Positions 16,305 to 24,231 of a stretch of DNA of 64,000 bases are shown here, piece by piece. This DNA is from Corynebacterium glaucum (GTDB lineage Bacteria > Actinomycetota > Actinomycetes > Mycobacteriales > Mycobacteriaceae). Each line of letters opens with the position of its first letter. Position 1 is the stretch's first letter. The stretch spans positions 682,001-746,000 of the forward strand of contig NZ_CP019688.1 of NCBI RefSeq assembly GCF_002287505.1, written 5' to 3'. The translations under genes were made by a program, and so were the position numbers. Under the pieces are notes generated by a model. That model saw only the letters and a list, made by a program, of their open reading frames with translations, searched no databases and was not told where the DNA came from.

Positions 16305-17156
16305 TTATTGCAGTGCGACAAACCGAATGTTGCTGTCCCGCAGCTGTTCGAGCGCCAGCCGAACCCCGGCCGCTGTGCCCGAGTGCGGGTGATTCATGTG
16401 CGCGAGCACAATCGCCCCATCGTCAGCGTGCTGAATCCGTGAGGCCACCTCACTTGCACTTGCAGTCGCGCCGCGGTCCCCGTTGACGCTGAATCCGGCG
16501 ATCCGCACGCCGCTGTCGCGAGCAATGCGCACCGCGACGTCGTCGTAATGCGCTGTGCCCGAACGGAACCACGTTGACCGCACCCCAAGGTCTGCGAGGC
16601 GCTGCGCGTTCCCCGCAATCTCCTCGATCGTCTCGGCTGGGCTCGCCGTGCCGCGAATGCTGTACGCCGCGTGGCCGTTAACACTGAGTGGCACATGCCG
16701 CGTGCCGTGATTCTCAATCTGGAACAGCCTATCGGCGGCCAGCTCACGCGCAATATCTTCGTGCGAGTCAATCCACGGTTGCGCAAGGAAGAGCGTCGCG
16801 GGCGCCTCGAACTCGCGCAGGGTGTCAATCAGGGCCGCGTCGTACGCGCCGCCGCAGGCGTCGAAGGTCAAGGCAATCGTGCGCTCGCCCGGCACAGTCG
16901 GCACGGTCTCCACAATGCCGGGCAGGTGCGTGTCAAAGCTTGTCGGCACCTCACCAGCGTAAGTGTCGGGGCTGGGCATGCTTATCGACGCCTCCGTTAT
17001 CGCCGAAGTCGACGTCGCCGATGTCAATGGGGCGGTGCTACTTGGCTGCGTGCTAGTTGGAGGCTGGTCCTGATCGGGCTGCGCACACGCCGTTGCCGGC
17101 CCCAGCGTGAGCAGGGCTGCTGCGAGGAACCGGCGGCGGGGGAGCGGATTGGGCAC
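16305..17156 (-). CDS. Polysaccharide deacetylase (NodB-type) lipoprotein
   Basis: A 283-residue exported enzyme. The N-terminus PRRRFLAAALLTLGPATAC reads as a signal with twin Arg and a lipobox-like Cys. A Ser/Thr-rich linker follows. The NodB domain shows TFDACGG (motif 1, the variant of the Asp-Cys subclass), ENHGTRHVPL (metal His pair), STWFRSGTAHYDD and IVLAHMNHPHSG. It probably removes N-acetyl groups from cell-wall glycan. The start is GTG 17156. It contains one GCTTATCGACG copy, read here with a rare ATA codon. Confidence 0.8.
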   Translation of the reverse strand: MPNPLPRRRFLAAALLTLGPATACAQPDQDQPPTSTQPSSTAPLTSATSTSAITEASISMPSPDTYAGEVPTSFDTHLPGIVETVPTVPGERTIALTFDACGGAYDAALIDTLREFEAPATLFLAQPWIDSHEDIARELAADRLFQIENHGTRHVPLSVNGHAAYSIRGTASPAETIEEIAGNAQRLADLGVRSTWFRSGTAHYDDVAVRIARDSGVRIAGFSVNGDRGATASASEVASRIQHADDGAIVLAHMNHPHSGTAAGVRLALEQLRDSNIRFVALQ

Positions 17157-17213
17157 GATGTCGAATGGTAGATCGGTGCCTACGTACGTGCTCGTCGCAG
17201 GGGCGGTTAGTTG

Positions 17214-17519
17214 CTAACTGAGCAGCCCATTGGCCAGTGCCCGTGCGGCAACGTCGATGTGTGCCGCGCGGGGCAGATCCTCCGGGCTGATTACCGCTCA
17301 GAGCGTGAGTCCGTGCAATACCGAGATGGCGAGACCCGCAATGGTCTCCGTGTCGAGTGAACGTTGCTCCTCTCGTTCCAGGCCGGCGCTGATCGTGTCA
17401 CGCCGCGGATTTAGCGCATTGGATCTGGCATCCGTGGTTTCGAACGCCTGCGGTGCCGTCAGCACAGTCGTGGATGCGAGGGACCGAAACTGCTTGTCGG
17501 ATCTGAGTATCCTCACACT
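17214..17519 (-). pseudogene. Remnant of a TetR regulator related to the one at 41778-42362
   Basis: The minus strand encodes ILRSDKQFRSLASTTVLTAP and on to GLTL, then an in-frame TGA where the intact relative has TCA (Ser), then AVISPEDLP and ALANGLLS. This aligns over the whole C-terminal half of the TetR at 41778-42362. The N-terminal half with the HTH is missing; similarity stops near 17519. It is therefore both truncated and interrupted by a stop. An unrelated TetR gene begins 28 bases further on. Confidence 0.8.
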
Positions 17520-17546
17520 GCTTCTGACCGAAATAAGATGGTTCCG

Positions 17547-18143
17547 TCAAGATAAGAGTTTCTTGATGCCCTCGGAGAGGATCTCGCGTGGGCTAATGTG
17601 GTGTGCCGCGTGGAGGCGCGCATAAGTCGGGGCTTGTTCGGGGGCGATGGCGACGCGCTTTTCGTCAGGTGCCATGGGAGCCGTCAGGGCGGCGCCGATC
17701 ACTAGGTTTGATAAACAGTAGGCAGTTCCCAACGGGTCCGGGATGCCCTCTCTTTCGAGCAGGACGCACATACGCTCAGAGAGCGCCAGGTAAGCAGGGC
17801 CCCTGGGGGCGCGCATGCCGATAACCTGACCGGCCCACCGGTGGGTCGTGAGGTGCACGAAGAAAGCCTGTATCAGAGTGGGCAGGTCTGCGTTGCGGAT
17901 TGACTCGGACATTGCGGGGTCATCTGCAAGCGCCGTATCGAGGGCAAGGTCGAATAGGTCCTCGGCTGTCTCCACGCGGGAGTACAGGCTGGCTGGAGCG
18001 ACGCCCACTTGCTGGGCTACCGCCCTCAAGGTGAGTGCCCTCAACCCACCTTCATCCAACAGCCTCACCGATGCTCTCGCGACCTCCGCAATATCCACGG
18101 CGCGGTGACGTTGAACAGGCTTTCGGTGTTCCCAGTAGCTCAC
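17547..18143 (-). CDS. TetR/AcrR family transcriptional regulator
   Basis: A 198-residue regulator. The HTH lies at about residues 38-59 (LTLRAVAQQVGVAPASLYSR); the rest resembles the TetR C-terminal dimerisation domain (RWAGQVIGMRAPRGPAYLAL). The start is GTG 18143. It is divergent from the GNAT gene with a CCTAAC-TAT-GTTAGG palindrome between them. It could control the acetyltransferase. Confidence 0.8.
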   Translation of the reverse strand: MSYWEHRKPVQRHRAVDIAEVARASVRLLDEGGLRALTLRAVAQQVGVAPASLYSRVETAEDLFDLALDTALADDPAMSESIRNADLPTLIQAFFVHLTTHRWAGQVIGMRAPRGPAYLALSERMCVLLEREGIPDPLGTAYCLSNLVIGAALTAPMAPDEKRVAIAPEQAPTYARLHAAHHISPREILSEGIKKLLS

Positions 18144-18179
18144 CCCACCAGCCTAACCAAACATGCTTGAACCACCTAT

Positions 18180-18194
18180 CCTAACTATGTTAGG
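18180..18194. promoter_or_regulatory. Palindrome between tetR and GNAT genes
   Basis: CCTAAC-TAT-GTTAGG is a perfect 6-base inverted repeat. A further CCTAAC half site lies at 18152-18157. It probably is the operator of the adjacent TetR protein. Confidence 0.55.
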
Positions 18195-18202
18195 TTTGGC
18201 AC

Positions 18203-19282
18203 ATGCTGGATGCCACCAACCTCCCGATCGCCTTTGAAAACACTCGCCTGCGCCCTCTCTCCGAACTGGACGCAGACGCGTATGCAGCCGGCACCAAAGA
18301 CGAAGCTGTGCGGCGCTTCGCTCACCTGCCTGAACCCGACTACACCCCCGAGTCCGTGCGACGGATGATTCGTGAGGAGGTCGCGACGGGCCTCTCATCC
18401 GGCACGTTGGCAGTCCTCGCGCTTGGCGACGCTGAGACCGACCGGTTCGTGGGCTCCTTAGTGCTTTTCGACGTCAGCCCCGAGGCTGCCGAGGTCGGGT
18501 TCTGGATTCATCCCGATGCGCGGGGTGATGGACACGCTCGTCGGGGACTGGAGTTGGCATCGCGCTTCGCGCGCAGCAGTGGACTTCGAACCCTGACGGC
18601 ACGCACGCTTCCGGAGAACAAGGTCTCCCAGCACTGCTTGACAACGGCGGGATTCCGAGAGGCCGGACGCAGCGTAGGAGTCACGCCTGCAGGACAGCGC
18701 GAGGAGTTGTTCCATTACCAGCGCGATCTCGTGCCCACCGCCCAGTGGCCGTTGGTGACAGAACGACTTCAACTCCGCCTGCATGAGACAGGCGATGTCA
18801 CATGGCTTCACAATCTGTACTCGCAACCCGACGTTGCCCGATATCTGTTGGACGAGCCATGGACTATGGACGTCACCCGCGACAAGCTCACGGAGCGTCT
18901 ATCAAAGACTGACCTCGATGGTGAGGCTGATGCGCTTGCACTGGTCATCGAGCATGAAGGCAACGCGATCGGGGACGTTGCACTATGGCTGACAGATAAG
19001 GAGTACCGCCAGGGTGAGATCGGGTGGGTGCTGGACCCAGCGCACGGTGGACAAGGCTTCGCCAGTGAAGCCGTTCGCGCGGTACTTGCCCTCGGGTTTG
19101 ATCACTACCATCTCCACCGCATCACCGCGCAGATGGATGCTCGCAACAGCGCCTCCGCGGCACTTGCTAACCGCGTTGGGCTCCGGCTCGAAGCGCATCA
19201 CGTCCAAGACTGGTTCAGCAAGGGCGAATGGACTGACACCCTCATCTACGCGCGACTCGCCTCCGAGCACATGAGCCAATGA
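18203..19282 (+). CDS. Protein with two tandem GNAT acetyltransferase domains
   Basis: 359 residues. The first GNAT domain (about 5-175) contains EVGFWIHPDARGDGHARRGL, and the second (about 185-355) contains EIGWVLDPAHGGQGFASEAV. Both show the acetyl-CoA binding R/Q-x-x-G-x-G/A loop, although the first reads ARGDGHA. The second ends in RIGLRLEAHH-type GNAT strand (ANRVGLRLEAHHV). It is similar to RimJ/antibiotic N-acetyltransferase-like proteins; the substrate is unknown. It is divergently paired with a TetR regulator. Confidence 0.8.
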   Translation: MLDATNLPIAFENTRLRPLSELDADAYAAGTKDEAVRRFAHLPEPDYTPESVRRMIREEVATGLSSGTLAVLALGDAETDRFVGSLVLFDVSPEAAEVGFWIHPDARGDGHARRGLELASRFARSSGLRTLTARTLPENKVSQHCLTTAGFREAGRSVGVTPAGQREELFHYQRDLVPTAQWPLVTERLQLRLHETGDVTWLHNLYSQPDVARYLLDEPWTMDVTRDKLTERLSKTDLDGEADALALVIEHEGNAIGDVALWLTDKEYRQGEIGWVLDPAHGGQGFASEAVRAVLALGFDHYHLHRITAQMDARNSASAALANRVGLRLEAHHVQDWFSKGEWTDTLIYARLASEHMSQ

Positions 19283-20252
19283 TTGGGGGCTGATTTGAGA
19301 AGGGGGGCGGCTAGAAGCGATTAACTGACAGTCATATCCAGCAGCATTTCGGCCCGAACGTCCCCGACAGCGGTCCCAAAAACAGAGCGCCCCACCTCAA
19401 CCTCCACCAATGACAAAGTCGGCACCCCAGAAAACCAAAAACCGAGGCGCCGGTTTGTCCACCATGTCGCGACTCATCTGTCAAACATGTCGCGACTCAG
19501 GAGGGGCATTCAGTAAACTCCCCGGCCTCTAGACACGCCGCCGCTTCCGCGGCGGCTTACATGTTTTCCACCGCTTCCTTACACCCCGCCACGCCCACCG
19601 TCTCGAAACCCGCCCCGAGCCCCGAACCGAGTTCCGAGGCGAAAACACACACCGCATCCCGCATCGAAACCCGCCACGCACCTCGCAAAGCCCTCCGTCT
19701 CGTTTCCCGCTCCGGAAATCCCGTCTCGGAACCACGCACCGAGAACCGAAACGCTCACCGCCGCGCCCGCCGCCCCGAACCCCAAAACGCTAACGCCCCG
19801 CCGCACCGTCCCTGCCACGCCCACCGTCTCGGCAACCGAACCGAACCCCGCAACGCTCACCGTCGCGGTAACCCCGCCGCGACTTCCGAACCGAACCCCG
19901 TCTCGACAAGCCGCCGCGGACTCCGTGTCGGAAACTCGTAACGGAGCCTCGGGGCGAGACCCCAACCGCCAACCGCCACGTTCTGCGTCACGCTTACCGC
20001 CTCGAAAATCCGCAGCGCCTACCGACTCCCGCCCCGAGGTGCGTCTCGGTGCCCCGCGGGTTTCGTTTCGGAGCTCGTTGCGGTTTTCGACCCGGGTGCC
20101 GTTTCGGGCACGTCCTCACGCTTCGGAGTCCGACACGTTAGCCGGAGCTGTTGCCGACACGGAAGCGGGGTACGGAGCGGGGACGTTGAACGTGCTGCGT
20201 GACCGTTGCATGTGAGCCAGAACCGCCGAAACCGCTTCGTACAATGACACCT
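19283..20252. other. 970-base gene-free region at the left edge of the island
   Basis: No ORF here is convincing. The first 170 bases include AGAGCGCCCCA (19384-19394), which also occurs at the 3' end of tRNA-Arg, and two 21-base direct repeats. From about 19545 to 20110 the sequence is C-rich, with degenerate recurring words: CCGTCTCG at least five times, plus many ACTTCCG, CCGAACC and CGAAAC variants. ORFs in this part translate to low-complexity Arg/Pro or Gly/Val protein and are not credible. Confidence 0.6.
19456..19499. repeat. Tandem 21-base direct repeats with CATGTCGCGACTCA core
   Basis: Copies are at 19456-19476 and 19479-19499, starting TGTC and sharing CATGTCGCGACTCA, with two mismatches overall. 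Such TGTCGCGAC words next to TGTCCACC resemble the ends of IS481-type insertion elements; this is a resemblance only. Confidence 0.5.
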
Positions 20253-21472
20253 ATGTTCACCGCCTTGCACTCCGCCCTTGGAATAGTGCCCACCGACGAA
20301 TTCACAAATGAGATGCTCGACCGACTGGTCGAAGAGCGTATTGCGGAGCGGCAAGACCTCGACTTCAAGGAGAAGATCGACAGCAAGCCGACTCGGCCTG
20401 AGAGCGACGTGAAGAAAGACCTGTGTGCTATGGCGAACAGCGGTGGTGGGGTCATTGTCTACGGCGTGGGTGAGCTTCCCGACATGAAAGACCACGCCGG
20501 TAAAAGGGTCAGTGCCGGCGAGTACTCCTCTGGACTGGAACAGTCGTATTTGACCGTTGCCACCGCCTACATTTCGCCGCCGCTGCGGGGTGTGGAGTTC
20601 CACCGGGTCGAACACCCCGAACACGAAGCATTCGTCGTCGTGGTGCCGGCGAGTCAGCAAGTGCCGCATATGTACTTCGCCGAAAAGAAAAACGCCACGG
20701 TGCTCGCTGCGCCGACTCGTAACGGGAGTCACTCAGAGTGGTTGAGTGAGCCTGAAATTGCGAACCTGTACAGGCTGCGGTTTCAACGGGAAGAATCCTC
20801 GTCCCGTGAAGTAGACGAGGTGTATAGCAAGGTGGCCGCGAAGCGGTCTAGTGACGGCTTTTGGGGTGTCGGTGTTGCGGTGCCGACGTACCCGGCAAGA
20901 AAGGACGACGTTACTGAGCGTGACGCGATTATGGCAAGGTTTGCCGCTTATGACGACCCGCTGCGCCTGGAATACAACGGGGCGGTGTCTCCGGCGACTG
21001 CCTCGAATTACCGCAGGGGTTTGAAGTGTTGGACGTTTTCGGGAAAGCAGTACGACACGCAAGAATTGCTCGCGTATGTCGAGCTGCACGAAAACGGGGT
21101 TGTCACCGTCCTGTCGCGGCTGGACAGGGAGACGTTCTCGCGGGGGACCAGATAGTGCCCACGCATGCGTTTGCGTGCTTGGCGGGTGACCTTTTGGCAC
21201 TCATTCGCCACTACGGAGGTGTCACCGGCAACACCGACTACACCGTGCGTTGCAACGTCGAGTGGGACCAAGACAAGCCGCTGGTGTTGTGGCAGCGGAA
21301 AGATCCGAGGTACTTCTCTGAAGACCCACTGCCGTTAGAGTCCTTTAGCCCGGTGGAGGCGGAGGTAAGTGTTACCGCGAACGCTCCGCTCATTGACACC
21401 GCGAGGTCGCTGGTGCGGGACTGCTTGAACCAGGCAGGAGTTGAGCAGCTTCCGGTGTGGAGAAAGCAGTAA
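20253..21472 (+). pseudogene. AlbA_2 (Schlafen-type) domain protein, frameshifted
   Basis: The 5' part runs to a stop at 21155. The N-terminal AlbA_2 domain is clear: RIAERQDLDFKEKIDS and DLCAMANSGGGVIVYGVGE. Downstream, another frame continues in natural protein sequence (GDQIVPTHAFACLAGDLLAL to VEQLPVWRKQ) to 21472. One extra G in the GGGGG run at about 21139-21143 would join them into about 406 residues. AlbA_2 proteins bind nucleic acid or nucleotides and are common in phage-defence and regulatory loci. The start at 20253 follows TACAAT at 20240-20245 and suggests a leaderless transcript; ATG 20244 is an alternative. Confidence 0.7.
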
Positions 21473-21500
21473 AGCTTAAACGCCTGTCCGTGTCAGGCTA

Positions 21501-21848
21501 CTAGAACTGCGGGTTCTTCTTCCGCTGGTAGGCGGCAGTGTCCACCGTTTCGAGCACCGAGCCGTCTGCCGTCACGACGCGCAATTCGGTGACCATTTCG
21601 CGTAGGTAGACGGACTGCTTATTCGTCCAGCCGAGCTCCGTGGCGTAGAAGTCGCCGAGCGAGTCGGAGTAGCCCTCGTTCAGTGAGTTCCAGGCGCCCA
21701 AGTCAACGAACTTCTCCGGCTCGATGGTCACCGTCAGCACGCCGTCGCTGTAGGCGACGTCGGTAACGACCTTTGCGCGGACAACGCCTGCTTCGGCGCG
21801 CTCATTCAGCCAGTCTCGAACAATGTTGTCGGGGGCAGGGAAAGGCAT
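21501..21848 (-). CDS. Unknown 115-residue protein
   Basis: It starts MPFPAPDNIVRDWLNERAEA and continues with an alternating beta-strand pattern (VVTDVAYSDGVLTVTIEPEK), without signal peptide, membrane segment or cysteines. A GAGGAGC-type site precedes the ATG. I do not recognise the family. It lies convergent to the frameshifted AlbA_2 gene inside the island; an inverted repeat TGTGTTG/CAACACA (21873-21893) just upstream may belong to its promoter. Confidence 0.6.
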   Translation of the reverse strand: MPFPAPDNIVRDWLNERAEAGVVRAKVVTDVAYSDGVLTVTIEPEKFVDLGAWNSLNEGYSDSLGDFYATELGWTNKQSVYLREMVTELRVVTADGSVLETVDTAAYQRKKNPQF

Positions 21849-22221
21849 TCTGTGCTCCTCGGTTGGTTGGGTTGTGTTGGAAGGGGCAACACAGAGGGTA
21901 GCGGCGGGTTCGACACGGGTGCGGAAGTATCGACTACATGTTCTGCTCGTTGGCCGGTCACCGACAGGGGCGGTTTGCCGAAAATCGCCATGGTGAACCT
22001 TTCGCTCACCGTGGCGGGTTTCTCTCTGTATTTCTACACGGGGTAGACCGTACGAGTTGTCCTACTCAACTGCGCCGGCACACCCTCGTCCCGGAACGAC
22101 TGGTTAATGCGACGAGCTTATTGGTCGTGGCACATCGGAGTAGGGGGACCTAGGCGATTTGTGACTAATGTGGCAATATCCCTTTTACGTTCCCCGAGAT
22201 GGCCCTATCTGGGCCACCGTT
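21849..22221. other. Gene-free stretch of 373 bases
   Basis: It holds the probable promoter of the 115-residue gene with the inverted repeat TGTGTTG-N7-CAACACA at 21873-21893. The rest shows no convincing ORF, RNA gene or terminator. Confidence 0.45.
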
Positions 22222-23262
22222 CTAGCCCTCCCTTGCGTGCTGCAATAGGTTGTGGACGGCGGCACAGCGGGGACACGGATCGAGGTTGTGGTGATCCTGC
22301 CGGGGAACAAACGTCGTTCCACAAAGAGCGAACACCGGTTCACCGAAAGCGGTTGCGTCTGCTACCGATCTGATATGGGATTCACCCTCAACCTGGATCG
22401 CGTAGTGGTGTTTCGTACCGGGTCTGAACCAGGCCGGCGGCTTGGCGCTGTGATGTCGATTCAAGACCGTTTCAAGACCCACTTCCTCATTAAATTCGAG
22501 AGAAAACTGGGGGTTACCACTGGACGTTAGACCATCTTTGGACCACGACTGCTCGCCATCATAAATTGCGGCTGCGACAGTTTCGATACCGAGTAGACAG
22601 AGCGGTTGAAGTCGCTGATCAAAAACCTGCTCTTGAACTACCTCGACACCCAAGTAATTCTCTCCGCCGAATGAAATAAGACGGACTGCAACTTCCGGCA
22701 ATGACTGGGCTGTTATTTTGTCGTCGAGGTGCTGAATTATCCCATCTAGGTTGATCCAAAATGTGGGATCACCGCTTGATCCTAGTAATTGGGAACTACC
22801 GATTTTCTTCAGACCAGACGATACTTGCTCGTATAACCCAAGCCGCCACTCCAATAGTTGATTTGCTTTGATGTCCCGTGCCCTCGATGCGCGGTCACTT
22901 TTGCTCGGGAGCCACCACCCTTCCTGTGCCTCGCATCGCCTCATAAATTTCCGGTAGAAGTCATCCCGATCTCGGCCTTTACGCAAGCCCGCTGCAACGA
23001 TCCACACTTGACCTTCCGTGTCGATGTAAGCAATTCCTCTGAATCGAGAAGTCTTAATTTTGTAGCACGTTGGTCTGACGCCACTGATTTTCTCGGGGGC
23101 CTTTGACGTGTCTCGATCTTGCGGAAACAGCTCAATAGCATGATCCACGATTGGGTGAATTACATGATGCGTCGCGTCACCGATAGGACCGCTGTCATCC
23201 CAGTTATCTAGCTCTAGGTCTTCCAGCGCGCAGCGGATTGTTAGTCGTGGGGGTAGATACAT
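22222..23262 (-). CDS. Unknown protein with DUF3039-like zinc-binding C-terminus
   Basis: 346 residues. The N-terminal part contains ykiKTSRFRGIAYIDTEGQ followed by VWIVAAGLRKGRDRDDFY, a compact strand-rich unit seen in some phage and RelE-like small proteins. The C-terminal 60 residues (ADATAFGEPVFALCGTTFVP, then DPCPRCAAVH) match the Cys pattern of DUF3039, a likely zinc ribbon. It lies 12 bases downstream of a small HTH-like gene, so the pair is an operon. Its base composition is lower in GC than the core genes, which supports transfer. Toxin-antitoxin organisation is possible but unproven. Confidence 0.55.
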   Translation of the reverse strand: MYLPPRLTIRCALEDLELDNWDDSGPIGDATHHVIHPIVDHAIELFPQDRDTSKAPEKISGVRPTCYKIKTSRFRGIAYIDTEGQVWIVAAGLRKGRDRDDFYRKFMRRCEAQEGWWLPSKSDRASRARDIKANQLLEWRLGLYEQVSSGLKKIGSSQLLGSSGDPTFWINLDGIIQHLDDKITAQSLPEVAVRLISFGGENYLGVEVVQEQVFDQRLQPLCLLGIETVAAAIYDGEQSWSKDGLTSSGNPQFSLEFNEEVGLETVLNRHHSAKPPAWFRPGTKHHYAIQVEGESHIRSVADATAFGEPVFALCGTTFVPRQDHHNLDPCPRCAAVHNLLQHAREG

Positions 23263-23274
23263 TTTGGGGTGAGT

Positions 23275-23646
23275 TTACGCCCCAATTGCGTTTGCAGCCT
23301 GCTCTACCAGCCGCCCTTGGTGAGCGGCGTGAAGGGCAAAGACTTCACGGCTTCTCATGCATCCCTCAAGACGGCTCATGACAGATGAAGTTTCAACCTT
23401 GATCCCACTACCGGTCGTCATCATTCTCAGCTTGCCGTCTCGACCCATCAGTCGGATGTGAAGTTTGCTAACTCCGAGGATGGTGGCGGCAGAGTCGAGA
23501 TCGATCCAAGATGGAAGCTTCGCGGTTCCATGCTCGAAAGAAACGGCAGTCACAGCAGCCGCTCCATCAACCCCCGCTTCCGCCGTACGCTCAAGGACAT
23601 CGGAAGTGGTCAGCGACGATTCAACCTGATAAGCTTCGCCTCCCAT
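23275..23646 (-). CDS. Small HTH-like protein upstream of the DUF3039-like gene
   Basis: 123 residues. The centre reads WIDLDSAATILGVSKLHIRL then MGRDGKLRMM, which fits an excisionase/MerR-type winged HTH (HTH_17 pattern), with flanking helices on either side. AGGAG lies just upstream of the ATG in TACCGAAATGGG context. It is the first gene of a two-gene operon. It could be an antitoxin or a regulator of the downstream protein. Family assignment is tentative. Confidence 0.5.
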   Translation of the reverse strand: MGGEAYQVESSLTTSDVLERTAEAGVDGAAAVTAVSFEHGTAKLPSWIDLDSAATILGVSKLHIRLMGRDGKLRMMTTGSGIKVETSSVMSRLEGCMRSREVFALHAAHQGRLVEQAANAIGA

Positions 23647-24231
23647 TTCGGTACTCCTTCCTCATTTCGGCGGGCAACGTGCTGCTAACTATAACCGGAT
23701 GAGCTCAATAAAGGGGAGCTACTACCCCCGTTTCGAGTAAGAATTTCGGGCATCGACACCTCAGGAACCCCCTTTTTAGTCGAGACTCCCGTACTGAGAC
23801 GGGATACGTCTAGCGTAGCGGCCACCGCTTCGAGAAACCTTTTCTTTCGAACACCCGTCGACTCTGCCAGGCTTGTAGGAAACCCGCCCCGCCACTCGGC
23901 CGGGACCGCAGTGTATACGTGTCGGAAGCCGAGCGCATTTTCTTCGCTTAGAACGTCTCCGGGGCAGCTTAGTGGACCATTTCGAACTAGGCACACCACC
24001 GTCACTGTCGTGTCGTTGTTGAGTCATGGACGGGCATTGTGTCGTCGCGAGAGACGAACCGCTACAGCGAGGGTTCGCACCTTGTCCCAACTCGGGACTC
24101 TGCTGCCACTATTGACGCACCCCTCCAGGCCAAAGCCCCACTTCCAACCCCTGACACCCTCCCGCACCGACCCTCGCCACGACTTCCGAAACGACTCCCG
24201 TCCCGGAACCCAGCCTTGCGACAACCGCGTC
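23647..24231. other. Gene-free stretch of 585 bases with repeated element A
   Basis: It contains one copy of an approximately 80-base intergenic repeat (23791-23873; the other is at 26398-26479). The right third (24080-24231) is C-rich, with words such as ACTTCCGAAACGACTCCCG that recall the 19.5-20.1 kb region. Short ORFs here (for example a 106-codon one on the minus strand at 23685-24005) have no recognisable features. Confidence 0.5.
23791..23873. repeat. Island intergenic repeat, copy A
   Basis: It shares TTTTCTTTCGAACACC and GTCGACTCTGCCAGGCT with copy B, differing by one C between them. A weaker shared left part includes AGCGTAGCG. It lies about 150-230 bases upstream of the HTH-like gene. 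Confidence 0.65.

Noticed and set aside
19561-19941. 126-codon plus-strand open frame and its 128-codon minus-strand counterpart
   Set aside because: Both are low-complexity products of the degenerate C-rich region, without ribosome binding sites.
19545-20110. CRISPR-like or tandem repeat array
   Set aside because: The recurring words are short, irregularly spaced and degenerate, and there are no constant-length spacers.
23685-24005. 106-codon minus-strand open frame
   Set aside because: No ribosome binding site or recognisable feature, and it runs through the intergenic repeat copy A.
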